Of a stretch of DNA of 64,000 bases, positions 34,110 to 42,895 are shown piece after piece. Position numbers and translations under genes: made by a program. This stretch comes from Flavobacterium arcticum (GTDB lineage: Bacteria > Bacteroidota > Bacteroidia > Flavobacteriales > Flavobacteriaceae). Where the stretch lies: positions 2,029,001 to 2,093,000 of the forward strand of contig NZ_CP031188.1 of the NCBI RefSeq assembly GCF_003344925.1, written 5' to 3'. Within the stretch, counting starts at the first letter, position 1. The number at the start of each line of letters is the position of its first letter. The notes beneath the pieces are model-generated. The model was not told the DNA's origin. It saw only the letters and a program-made list of their open reading frames with translations, and made no database searches.

Positions 34110-35882
34110 ATGGAATTTTATACATCACGAAAAGTTAGCTACTCGGCTGCTTTTACATCACTTAAAAAACAATATAATACTATAAGTATAGTAAGATTAT
34201 TAATAGCTATTGCTATTATTGTTTTAGGCTACTATGGCTTAAAGCAAGACAATTTTAATACTTATATAGTACCTATACTGGGCTGTATTATAGCGTTTGT
34301 TTATTTGATGAGGGTACACGGTAATGTAGCTAATAAAAAATTAAGAGCTGCTACACTTGTAGCCATCAATGAAGATGAAATTACTCATTTGCAACGCAAA
34401 GGTAATAACTTTGATAATGGTGCAGAGTATATCGATTTTAAACACCCTTATACATACGATTTAGATGTTTTTGGGCAGAACTCCCTCTTCCAATCTATAA
34501 ACCGTACAGAGACCTACAAAGGGAAAGAAAAGCTGGCACAAATGTTACTTACTACTTTGCCACACGATGTTATTTTACAAAATCAGGAAGCAGTAAAGGA
34601 ACTGGCAGGTAAACCCGAATGGCGACAAGAAGTACAGGCATTAGGGCGTATGAAAAAAGATAGTGAAACAACTTATGCCAAATTGATAACTTGGACTAAT
34701 GATAGTAGTAAAGGTATCAATAAAATTAGTTACCTCTTTGCTATTATAGCCCCGTTAGCACTCATAGGGTGCTTTATAACTTATATGATAACGGGAGATA
34801 GTTCACTATTTAATTGGAGTATTTATATTTTTATATTCAACCTTTTTATGGTGGCAGGTAAAGCTAAACTATTTAAAAACGAGATAAGTAATACTACTGA
34901 AACTGACGAAATACTACACCAATACAGCCTAACTATAGCACAAATAGAGCAAGCCGAATTTCAGTCGGAGAAACTTAAAACTTTACAACAAAAATTATCT
35001 TCAGAGAGTAAGCCTGCGGGGCAGCTTATTAAAAAACTGGCAACACTTTTTGGGCAAATGGATAGCATTAGTAATGTATTTGCATCGCTGCTTTTCAATG
35101 GTCTTTTTCAATTTCATGTTCATGTTTTTAAAGGTTTACAACATTGGAGAAAACAACACTCATCTAATATTGTAGTATGGCTCGATATTATAGCTGATTT
35201 TGAAGCATTAAATAGCCTTGCTAACCTGTATTATAATAATAAAGACTATACATTCCCTGAACTTAACACTAACCGAAACATTACGTTTAAAGGACTAGCA
35301 CACCCATTATTAAACCCTGCTACACGAGTAGGTAATGATGTCACTTTCAGTCCGCAGTTTACTATACTTACAGGCTCTAATATGTCGGGTAAGAGTACTT
35401 TTCTGCGTAGTTTGGGTGTCAATATGGTATTGGCGGGTATTGGTGCTCCTGTATGTGCTACAGCGGCTACAGTACATCCGTTGCCTGTTTTGGTTTCTAT
35501 GCGACTGTCCGATTCACTGTCCGATAGTGAGTCCTATTTCTTTGCCGAGATTAAACGACTGAAACAAATAATGGACGCACTAGAAAAAGAAAATTCATTT
35601 GTATTACTCGATGAAATACTACGCGGAACAAATTCTGACGACAAACGTACAGGAACTATTAAAGTGGTCAAAAAAATGATAGCACGGCAAGCAATAGGAG
35701 TAATAGCAACTCATGATGTAGAGGTCTGTAATAGTACAGCCGAATACCCTGAACAGCTCATTAACCGATGTTTTGAAGCGAACATAGAAAATAATAACCT
35801 CTATTTTGATTATAAACTACGCGATGGTATTTGTAAAAATAAAAGTGCCACTTTCTTAATGGAGAAAATAGGAGTGATATAA
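34110..35882 (+). CDS. Membrane-anchored MutS-like ATPase (MutS domain V only)
   Basis: A 590-aa protein with two membrane helices near the N-terminus (about 28-70) and a further hydrophobic pair at about 208-250. A helical clamp-like region is followed by the MutS ATPase: Walker A 'LTGSNMSGKSTFLRSLG' (near 428), signature 'SLSDSESYFFAEIKRLK', Walker B 'FVLLDEILRGTNSDDK' and His switch 'IATHDVEV'. It lacks the mismatch-binding and connector domains of MutS1, so it does not act in ordinary mismatch repair. Similar proteins occur in many Bacteroidota; their role is not known. Confidence 0.88.
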   Translation: MEFYTSRKVSYSAAFTSLKKQYNTISIVRLLIAIAIIVLGYYGLKQDNFNTYIVPILGCIIAFVYLMRVHGNVANKKLRAATLVAINEDEITHLQRKGNNFDNGAEYIDFKHPYTYDLDVFGQNSLFQSINRTETYKGKEKLAQMLLTTLPHDVILQNQEAVKELAGKPEWRQEVQALGRMKKDSETTYAKLITWTNDSSKGINKISYLFAIIAPLALIGCFITYMITGDSSLFNWSIYIFIFNLFMVAGKAKLFKNEISNTTETDEILHQYSLTIAQIEQAEFQSEKLKTLQQKLSSESKPAGQLIKKLATLFGQMDSISNVFASLLFNGLFQFHVHVFKGLQHWRKQHSSNIVVWLDIIADFEALNSLANLYYNNKDYTFPELNTNRNITFKGLAHPLLNPATRVGNDVTFSPQFTILTGSNMSGKSTFLRSLGVNMVLAGIGAPVCATAATVHPLPVLVSMRLSDSLSDSESYFFAEIKRLKQIMDALEKENSFVLLDEILRGTNSDDKRTGTIKVVKKMIARQAIGVIATHDVEVCNSTAEYPEQLINRCFEANIENNNLYFDYKLRDGICKNKSATFLMEKIGVI

Positions 35883-35951
35883 CTATTGTTGTTTGTAAAT
35901 ATGTGAAATATTTGTTAATTTTTTCTATATTCGTAGGAAATATTACTAAAC

Positions 35952-37799
35952 ATGAAGCTAGAAAAAATACTAAACAATCTCAATTCCTTTGAGAAAAATT
36001 CCTTTTTAAAGATTATTGATAATCTTATATCCAATAGCCCTAAAAATATTAAAGCAATAGAAAAAATACTTTCTGAGTCTAATAAAGATTTAAAGAGTGT
36101 AGATAATGTAAATATTGTTCAGGTATTTAATCTTTTAGAAGAAGAATTTAGTGACTATATAAAATGTGAATTTTTAAAAACATCTACACAACTCGATATA
36201 TTAATTGATATTATATCAAGGGAAGGTTGTTGTATTATGAGGCAAGATTGGTTTTCTAGACTTTATGATAAAGAACTAACAAAACTAAAAGCAAAGTTAA
36301 AAGCTTTTAATGTAGCTATTGAGACAGAAAAGTCTGAAATTGAAGAAGAAAGAAAAAGAGATTATAAGATATATAGAGCTTGTTTAAAAACAGCCTATTT
36401 TAATGATGAAAGTAATAATCAGGATAAAAAGATAACTTCTGACGAACATTCTATTTTACTAACACTTTCTAATCAACTTTCTCTTTCACAAGAGGAAATT
36501 AAGTTGATAAATTATATTATTCTTCCTGTAAGAAAACTTGAAATTGATAATGTTATTAATGAGCTAAAATCTATTGGTGTTATTTTTTATTCTAAAAAAA
36601 GTAATACTATATATGTTGCTGATGAAGTAGTAAGAATACTTAGAAAAATAAGAGGTAAAGAAGTTGCAAATAAATTTTTCAGGAGAGTACTTCTATTACT
36701 TAGAGAACCTCAAATTAATATGATATGTCGTAAGCATAATATAGATAGAAAACTGTCTATAGAAATGAAAATTAATGAAATTATTAATGAAGGAATTTCT
36801 TTTACTCAAGTTTTATCGGAAGATATTTATAAAGAAGGGGTAACGCTTACTGAACGGAAAAAATTTTTAAATGATTTTTGTGAAAAGAGCCTTTCTTTAA
36901 ATTCGTTAAAAGGAAGTTTGATAGAAGAAAAGATAGAAAGTCTTATTCAACATTTTGAGGGTATTGAGAAAGATGATAAAATAGGAATGTCACATGATGG
37001 ATATGAAAAAATGCTCATACAAGTTGGGGAGGCTATACCAGGGATAAATCAATTATTAAAAACCAAATTTGAACTTCAGGACGAAAACGTTTTAAAAAGT
37101 AGCTATTTACTTGATTATAATATCAAACCTAGAGATATTTTGGAAATCATACCAGAAAAGGAGCTTGAAGAGTTTGCAACATCAAAAGAGATTAAAACTA
37201 GAGGAGATATTATTTTAAATATATTGGATGCTTTTAAAGATTCGGAGAATTTATTTCTTGAAAATTATGAGCATATTGGTTTTAGAAATTTATCGGTATT
37301 AAAAGAAAATGGTATTGTTATCAAGGAGGCTGATTTAGGTATTAAGTTTGAAGATTTAACTAAGAAAATTCTTTTAGAGTTGGGTTTTAATGTTGATGAA
37401 ACATTACGAAAAAAACTAAATACTTCGAAAGATCAAATAGATATCTTAATTAATTTAGGTAATAATGATTTAATAATTGTTGAGTGTAAAACAATTAAAG
37501 AGAGTAATTATAATAAGTTTAGTTCTGTTTCTAGACAGTTAAAATCATACGATTCAATAGCTCGAAAAAATGATTATAAAGTAATAAAATCATTATTAAT
37601 AGCTCCCGAATTTTCAGATGATTTTATAAAGGAATGTGGGCTTGAATATGAATTAAATTTATCTTTAATTACAGCCTCTTCATTGATTAAAATTTTAGAT
37701 GGATTTAGAGACTCAAAACTTAAAATATTTCCACACAATTTATTAATGAGAGATGTTCTAATTCAAGAAGATAGGGTAATTAAAGCCATTACTAAATAA
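35952..37799 (+). CDS. Large protein with C-terminal Mrr-like restriction endonuclease domain
   Basis: A 615-aa protein. The C-terminal part is a PD-(D/E)xK nuclease of the Mrr kind: Glu467 in 'GIKFEDLTKKILLELGF', Asp497 in 'SKDQIDILINL', Glu511 and Lys513 in 'LIIVECKTIK', then 'SVSRQLKSY' with the downstream Gln. The N-terminal about 440 residues are helical and charged with no domain that I recognise. Mrr-type nucleases cut modified or foreign DNA. It has its own terminator, a possible promoter (TTTG at 35892, TAATTTTT at 35916), no neighbouring methylase and very AT-rich codon use, which suggests a stand-alone defence gene gained by transfer. Confidence 0.75.
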   Translation: MKLEKILNNLNSFEKNSFLKIIDNLISNSPKNIKAIEKILSESNKDLKSVDNVNIVQVFNLLEEEFSDYIKCEFLKTSTQLDILIDIISREGCCIMRQDWFSRLYDKELTKLKAKLKAFNVAIETEKSEIEEERKRDYKIYRACLKTAYFNDESNNQDKKITSDEHSILLTLSNQLSLSQEEIKLINYIILPVRKLEIDNVINELKSIGVIFYSKKSNTIYVADEVVRILRKIRGKEVANKFFRRVLLLLREPQINMICRKHNIDRKLSIEMKINEIINEGISFTQVLSEDIYKEGVTLTERKKFLNDFCEKSLSLNSLKGSLIEEKIESLIQHFEGIEKDDKIGMSHDGYEKMLIQVGEAIPGINQLLKTKFELQDENVLKSSYLLDYNIKPRDILEIIPEKELEEFATSKEIKTRGDIILNILDAFKDSENLFLENYEHIGFRNLSVLKENGIVIKEADLGIKFEDLTKKILLELGFNVDETLRKKLNTSKDQIDILINLGNNDLIIVECKTIKESNYNKFSSVSRQLKSYDSIARKNDYKVIKSLLIAPEFSDDFIKECGLEYELNLSLITASSLIKILDGFRDSKLKIFPHNLLMRDVLIQEDRVIKAITK

Positions 37800-37824
37800 T
37801 ATTATACTTTAATCAATACAAAAC

Positions 37825-37858
37825 AAAAACCCAGTACAATTAAATGTACTGGGTTTTA
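37825..37858. terminator. Bidirectional terminator between the Mrr-like gene and dnaN
   Basis: CCCAGTACA (37830-37838) pairs with TGTACTGGG (37845-37853), flanked by A-runs on the left and T-runs on the right, so it can end transcripts from both sides of this convergent pair. Confidence 0.85.
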
Positions 37859-37890
37859 TATATAGAAATGGTTGATTAAATAGCTTTTTA

Positions 37891-39009
37891 TTAACCGTTA
37901 AGCATCACTGGCATAACCAGCATAGTAACTGTTTCGCCTTCATCCAGTCCGTCAATAGGGGTAAGGATACCAGCACGGTTTGGTAATGACATTTCTAGCA
38001 TAATCTCGTCGCTGTGCAGGTTATTCAGCATTTCGGTAAGGAAACGTGAGTTGAAACCTATTTGCATATCATCACCTTGATAGTCGCACGTTAAACGCTC
38101 TTCCGCTTTGTTTGAGTAGTCAATATCCTCAGCAGATATATTTAACTCAGTACCTGCAATTTTCAGGCGTATTTGGTGTGTTGTTTTATTCGAGAATATA
38201 GCCACACGACGTACAGAGCTTAAAATTTGAGTACGGTTTATTAATAACTTGTTTGGGTTTTCTTTTGGTATAACCGCTTCGTAATTAGGGTATTTACCAT
38301 CAATAAGACGACAGGTTAGCACATAATTATCAAAAGAAAAAGTAGCGTTAGAATCGTTATATTCAATTTTCACTTCCGCATCCGATGTAGTAAGAATACC
38401 TTTCAGGATATTAAGTGGTTTCTTTGGCATAATAAAATCTGCCACTTGCGATGCAGTTACGTCAGTACGTGCATATTTTACCAGTTTGTGTGCATCGGTA
38501 GCTACAAAAATAAGCCCCTCTGGTGAGAACTGGAAGAATACACCTGACATCACTGGACGAAGGTCGTCGTTACCAGCAGCAAATATTGTTTTACTCACCG
38601 CAGTTGCTAATACCTCTGCAGGTACTAAAGTAGCCGAAGGATCTTCAAGCGAAACCGCTTTAGGGAACTCTTCGCCATCAGCATACGCTAAAGCGTATTT
38701 ACCCGAATTTGAACTTATCTCGATAGTGTTATTATCTTCTACTGTAAAAGTAAGTGGTTGTTCTGGGAACGTTTTTAATGTTTCTAGTAACAGTTTAGCA
38801 GGTACAGCAACACTTCCTTGACTTTCTGAATCAATTTCTAATGTAGCCGACATAGTTGTTTCTAGGTCAGATGCCGAAACGGTAAGCTGATTATTATCTA
38901 ATTCAAAAAGGAAATTATCTAAAATAGGAAGCGTGTTACTACTATTGATAACACTTCCTAATACTTGTAATTGCTTTAGTAAATAAGAACTGGATACTAT
39001 AAATTTCAT
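37891..39009 (-). CDS. dnaN: DNA polymerase III beta subunit (sliding clamp)
   Basis: A 372-aa protein of usual length. The three topologically similar clamp domains begin 'MKFIVSSSYLLKQLQVLGSV', 'VPAEVLATAVSKTIFAAGND' (about 128) and 'INRTQILSSVRRVAIFSNK' (about 255). The C-terminus 'VTMLVMPVMLNG' contains the MPxR-type edge of the client-binding pocket (here MPVM). The ring tethers the polymerase to DNA. It is not next to dnaA here, which is common in Bacteroidota. Confidence 0.98.
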   Translation of the reverse strand: MKFIVSSSYLLKQLQVLGSVINSSNTLPILDNFLFELDNNQLTVSASDLETTMSATLEIDSESQGSVAVPAKLLLETLKTFPEQPLTFTVEDNNTIEISSNSGKYALAYADGEEFPKAVSLEDPSATLVPAEVLATAVSKTIFAAGNDDLRPVMSGVFFQFSPEGLIFVATDAHKLVKYARTDVTASQVADFIMPKKPLNILKGILTTSDAEVKIEYNDSNATFSFDNYVLTCRLIDGKYPNYEAVIPKENPNKLLINRTQILSSVRRVAIFSNKTTHQIRLKIAGTELNISAEDIDYSNKAEERLTCDYQGDDMQIGFNSRFLTEMLNNLHSDEIMLEMSLPNRAGILTPIDGLDEGETVTMLVMPVMLNG

Positions 39010-39055
39010 CTCGTTTGTTTATTTTAAGGGTAAAATGCAACCATTTTACGTTTCA

Positions 39056-39063
39056 CAAATATA
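39056..39063 (-). promoter_or_regulatory. -7 box of dnaN
   Basis: On the minus strand TATATTTG matches TAnnTTTG, 47 bases upstream of the dnaN ATG. No perfect -33 box was found. Confidence 0.4.
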
Positions 39064-39103
39064 TCGTAATCCGATTGAATACTGAAATATTTTTTATTAA
39101 CAC

Positions 39104-40813
39104 TTACTTAGCGTACTTTCTTTTTCTTAGGTAGGTAAACAATAACCCGAAAATCGCTAAAATAAGTATTGGTAACCCGACAGTTATAAACTGCGCGGTA
39201 GTGTAGTTTTTATATACTTTTTCTTTATCGAGCATTGGTAGCGTCACATCTTTACTACGGATGTTAATAAGTCCGTTGTCATCGAGCAGATAATTGACAC
39301 AGTTCATTAAAAATTCTTTGTTGTCATACCTGTTTTTTGTCCACTTATCATAGCCAAGCTCTAAGGGTTGATAGTTTTTATCAAGTTGGTTTTTTACAAT
39401 ATCTCCGTCTGATATTATAATCATTTTTCCCTCGTTTCCTGTAGTTTTATAAGTATCGTCTTTAAACGGTACTATTCTGTTTTCGTACATCGAGTGAAAC
39501 TTACCTTCGAGTAATACCGATACAGGAATAAAACCAAAGCCTTCATAGTCTTGTGGCGAAGTTTGTTCGGCAACCATACTTAATTGTACTTCTATAGGGG
39601 TACCAATGGGTTTAGAATATTGTGATGTAGCAAGTAATACCTTTTTATTGATGCCATTTTTGATGGTATCTATCGGGTTCGCAAACTCAAATTTAATACC
39701 GCCAAGGTTTTTTACAATCGGGTGGTCAGCTCCTTTGTAAACCGTAGGATCAGGATATACAAAAGGAGAGTAGCGCCATAAGTATTGCTGATACTGAGTA
39801 CCGCTCCCCTCTGCACCTGTAGCAAGTTGTATGGGTGTTGCTTGTTCGTCTTTAATAATATCAGGTTTAAGACGGAAACCATATTTAAAGAACATATCGT
39901 CAAGGTTCAGGTCACGCGGAAATGCCAATGTAGCTGCTGTTTCGTTATGCAGGCTATCCATGTCTATTTGCACAGCATCTACCATCCAGAGTGTTTTACC
40001 ACCATTTACAATGTATTGATCTAGTACTTCTTTTTCCTCTTCAGTAAATCGTTCTGTAGGCTTGGCAATAATCGCAAGGTCATACGCTTTTAGGTTAGCC
40101 ATTGTTTTTTGAGGGTTAACCGCAACTGAATCAAGTGTGAACCGTCCAATATGATAACTTTCGCCTAATTGTTGTAAAAAGTCAGCCATAAGCAGGTCGG
40201 GCATCTCACCGTTACCTTTTATAATAGCAATTTTCTTTTCTTTAGCCTTGGTTACTTTGTTTAGCGCATCGGCAAAGACATATTCTAAATGTTGTACCGA
40301 GCTTACTACTTTTTCGGCAGTAGTAGCCCCCATTTGGTTTTTTAATAGTTGAATTTTTGCTCCTTTATCAGCATAAGACGCCACTGCCCAAGGGAAAACC
40401 ATTTCTTGGGTTTGTTTGCTTTTATCATCAACCGTTACACTTACAGGTGTAAGTCCGTTTTGATAAAATTCTTGTATAACTTGTTCATTACTATTCTCAT
40501 CTTCCAGAGGGTTTACAAACTGAAAAATAATATTAGGATTATAGGCATGAAATTCATCGAGTAATTGCCTTGTTTCATCTTGCAGTCGTTTAAACTCGCT
40601 AGGGAATTCTCCTTCAAGAAAAACATCAATGTACAATGGTTCTTCTACACTTTCTATCAGTGATAGTGTAGTAGGCGATAGGGTGTATCGTTTATCGTGC
40701 GTAAGGTCAAATCGTTCAAAAATATAACTGCCTGAAAAGTTGAGTACTAGTAATACAATTGCTGTAATAGCGAGTTGCTTAATGCTTTTTTTCTTTACTG
40801 TTTTCATTACCAT
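39104..40813 (-). CDS. gldG: Gliding motility-associated ABC transporter protein GldG
   Basis: A 569-aa membrane protein with an N-terminal helix (about 10-30) and a C-terminal helix (about 541-562) around a large periplasmic ABC_transp_aux region. Features include 'DLTHDKRYTLSPTTLSLIES', 'EPLYIDVFLEGEFPSEFKRL' and 'KAYDLAIIAKPTERFTEEEK'. GldG works with GldF and the ATPase GldA; in Flavobacterium johnsoniae the three are needed for gliding. The start overlaps the gldF stop by 7 bases. Confidence 0.95.
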   Translation of the reverse strand: MVMKTVKKKSIKQLAITAIVLLVLNFSGSYIFERFDLTHDKRYTLSPTTLSLIESVEEPLYIDVFLEGEFPSEFKRLQDETRQLLDEFHAYNPNIIFQFVNPLEDENSNEQVIQEFYQNGLTPVSVTVDDKSKQTQEMVFPWAVASYADKGAKIQLLKNQMGATTAEKVVSSVQHLEYVFADALNKVTKAKEKKIAIIKGNGEMPDLLMADFLQQLGESYHIGRFTLDSVAVNPQKTMANLKAYDLAIIAKPTERFTEEEKEVLDQYIVNGGKTLWMVDAVQIDMDSLHNETAATLAFPRDLNLDDMFFKYGFRLKPDIIKDEQATPIQLATGAEGSGTQYQQYLWRYSPFVYPDPTVYKGADHPIVKNLGGIKFEFANPIDTIKNGINKKVLLATSQYSKPIGTPIEVQLSMVAEQTSPQDYEGFGFIPVSVLLEGKFHSMYENRIVPFKDDTYKTTGNEGKMIIISDGDIVKNQLDKNYQPLELGYDKWTKNRYDNKEFLMNCVNYLLDDNGLINIRSKDVTLPMLDKEKVYKNYTTAQFITVGLPILILAIFGLLFTYLRKRKYAK

Positions 40814-41532
40814 TTTAACGATTTAAGTTTGAACACAGTGAACGATAAAAATAATATAGTAATAGAGCTGAAGTAAATAATATCTCTCGTATCGAGCACT
40901 CCACGACTCATGCTTTTAAAGTGAGAATCCATACCCAATGATGATACAAAACTACTAGAACTGCCCGCATACTCACTTATACCTTCGAACCCGAAGTAAA
41001 ACAAAAAACAAAGCAATACCGCGACTATAAAAGCTACAATTTGATTGTCTGAAAGGGTAGAGGCAAAAATACCGATGGCAGTATAACCTGCTATAAGAAA
41101 CAATAACCCAAAGTAAGAACCTAATGTACTGCCCATATCGATATTACCTTGTGGGCTGCCTAAATCAGACAAGACAAATACATAAACGATAGTAGGTATA
41201 ATTGCTAGAACGATAAGTATAAATGCTCCAAAAAATTTACCATTCACTATTTCCCAAGTACTTAGGGGTTTTGTAAACAACAGTTCGATAGTACCCTGCT
41301 TTTTCTCATCAGAGAAGCTACGCATGGTTACAGCGGGGATAAGAAATATCAATATCCAAGGTGCAAGCGTAAAGAAAGGGCTAAGGTCGGCAAAGCCACT
41401 GTTTAGTATATTGAATTCGCCATCAAATACCCAAAGGAATAACCCGTTAAGCAATAGGAATACTGCTATAACGAGGTAGCCTATAGGCGAACCAAAAAAT
41501 GATTTTATTTCTCTTATTAATAAGGCTTTCAT
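40807..41532 (-). CDS. gldF: Gliding motility-associated ABC transporter permease GldF
   Basis: A 241-aa ABC-2 type permease with six predicted membrane helices. The N-terminus 'MKALLIREIKSFFGSPIGYL' and the 'TMRSFSDEKKQGTIELLFTKPLSTWEIV' loop (about 70-97) are typical of GldF. It precedes and overlaps gldG, forming the known gldFG pair; gldA is usually elsewhere. A 98-base gap holds a short interspersed sequence before the upstream monooxygenase gene. Confidence 0.95.
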   Translation of the reverse strand: MKALLIREIKSFFGSPIGYLVIAVFLLLNGLFLWVFDGEFNILNSGFADLSPFFTLAPWILIFLIPAVTMRSFSDEKKQGTIELLFTKPLSTWEIVNGKFFGAFILIVLAIIPTIVYVFVLSDLGSPQGNIDMGSTLGSYFGLLFLIAGYTAIGIFASTLSDNQIVAFIVAVLLCFLFYFGFEGISEYAGSSSSFVSSLGMDSHFKSMSRGVLDTRDIIYFSSITILFLSFTVFKLKSLKW

Positions 41533-41597
41533 TAATTGTTGTTAAGTCTTAAAAGTTTATATATGCTAATTTTACTTATCATTATTCGATTCTATTT

Positions 41598-41622
41598 GTC
41601 ATTCTGACGAAGAAAGAATCTT
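41598..41622. repeat. Possible short interspersed element
   Basis: The 25-base sequence GTCATTCTGACG at 41598-41609 followed by AAGAAAGAATCTT resembles a short sequence that I recall from intergenic regions of many flavobacterial genomes. Only one copy is in this window, so its repeat nature cannot be shown here. Confidence 0.3.
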
Positions 41623-41631
41623 AACTATAAT

Positions 41632-41928
41632 TTATTCTAGCATTACCAGTTTATCTACACTCCAAGCCTGTGGCTTATCATTAAATAGTTGTTTAGTAAA
41701 CGCCCAAACTTCGTTAAAAAGTTCCGATTTACGGTAGTTTTCCAAGTCGCTTTCGTTTTCCCAATAACTATAGGTAAAAAATACCGACGGGTTATCTTTA
41801 TCTCTGTACAATTCTAAAAAACGATTTCCAGGATAGTTTCGTATATGCTGCTTTACTTCATGAAAATTATCTAGAAAAGCATCAACTTTATCTTCGTGAA
41901 AACTCATTTTTACAATTCTTACAAACAT
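41632..41928 (-). CDS. Antibiotic biosynthesis monooxygenase (ABM) domain protein
   Basis: A 98-aa ferredoxin-like single-domain protein. It starts 'MFVRIVKMSFHEDKVDAFLD' and has 'NPSVFFTYSYWENESDLENYRKS', the ABM/quinol monooxygenase pattern in which Trp, Glu and the second helix are conserved. Members oxidise aromatic or quinol compounds without cofactor, but many have no known substrate. It lies 35 bases after the SAM hydrolase gene and may be co-transcribed with it. Confidence 0.85.
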   Translation of the reverse strand: MFVRIVKMSFHEDKVDAFLDNFHEVKQHIRNYPGNRFLELYRDKDNPSVFFTYSYWENESDLENYRKSELFNEVWAFTKQLFNDKPQAWSVDKLVMLE

Positions 41929-41963
41929 ACTATTTTTATTCTTTTTATGTTACTATCAACTTT

Positions 41964-42791
41964 TTATCTGAAAACGATACTTACTGCATCTCTATATTTT
42001 AAACCTAGTAATGACCGTGCTGTACCAACAGTAGATGGGTTACTGCGGTATATCGCTATTTCTAGAAAACCAGCTTCGTTAAAAAGAGCAAGTTTTTCAC
42101 CTTCATAATCTTTTAATGAAAACCCTTCTTTTATTTTAAAGTCCGAATAGCCGTTCTTGATACTCTTTATAATTTTATTATTAAAAGTTATTTCATAATC
42201 ACGACCGTGTCCTATTTCTTTAAACAATCGTTTGGTAATATTAGTTACACAGTTACCAAAATGGTCTATATACACTACATATCCTTTTATTGTAGCATTG
42301 TTATTACTAATAATAGGTTGTAGCTGATTTATTTTTTTTATTTCACTTATTTCTCTACCTATTACGTTTAGTAATCCGCCACGAGCTATATGTGCTGCAA
42401 CTTTTACAAAAACATCCATTTCGGTAGTTTCTTCGCCAAAGCGGTCATGTATCGTTATTTCTACAATTTTTTGCGGAACAATTTTTTGTATTAATATGCT
42501 AAGTATTCCATTATCCGAACAAATGAAATAATGATCGTTCCATTGCATGGCTATATGCCTGTTTTCTTTAGTACGTTCGGCATCTACGCCTATTAAGTGT
42601 ACTGTGCCTTTAGGGAAATTAGCATAGGCAGCCTCTATAATATAACTAGCTTCAAGAATATTAAATAAGTCGATATGATGAGATATGTCAACAACGGTAG
42701 CCTCTCTGTATTCAGAGAGTATTTTTCCCTTTAGGGCACCTACAAAATGGTCTTTTAGTCCAAAGTCGGTTGTGAGGGTAATTATTGACAT
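41964..42791 (-). CDS. S-adenosylmethionine hydrolase (DUF62, SAM hydroxide adenosyltransferase)
   Basis: A 275-aa protein when started at ATG 42791 (MSIITLTTDFG), which fits the family better than the ATG four codons upstream. It shows the 'LTTDFGLKDHFVGALKG' start, 'VDISHHIDLFNILEASYIIE', 'GTVHLIGVDAER' and 'YFICSDNGILSIL' of the DUF62/fluorinase-like fold. Bacterial members without the halogenase loop use water to split SAM into adenosine and methionine. It is divergent from phoH, a pairing I recall from other flavobacteria. Confidence 0.9.
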   Translation of the reverse strand: MSIITLTTDFGLKDHFVGALKGKILSEYREATVVDISHHIDLFNILEASYIIEAAYANFPKGTVHLIGVDAERTKENRHIAMQWNDHYFICSDNGILSILIQKIVPQKIVEITIHDRFGEETTEMDVFVKVAAHIARGGLLNVIGREISEIKKINQLQPIISNNNATIKGYVVYIDHFGNCVTNITKRLFKEIGHGRDYEITFNNKIIKSIKNGYSDFKIKEGFSLKDYEGEKLALFNEAGFLEIAIYRSNPSTVGTARSLLGLKYRDAVSIVFR

Positions 42792-42895
42792 AAAATTGTG
42801 CAAAACTTTTATAAAAGTGAGATTAAAATTTCACTAAATTTGAATGCAAAGCTAATAATTATATGGCTATTATTTTTAATTAAAAAACACAGCTT

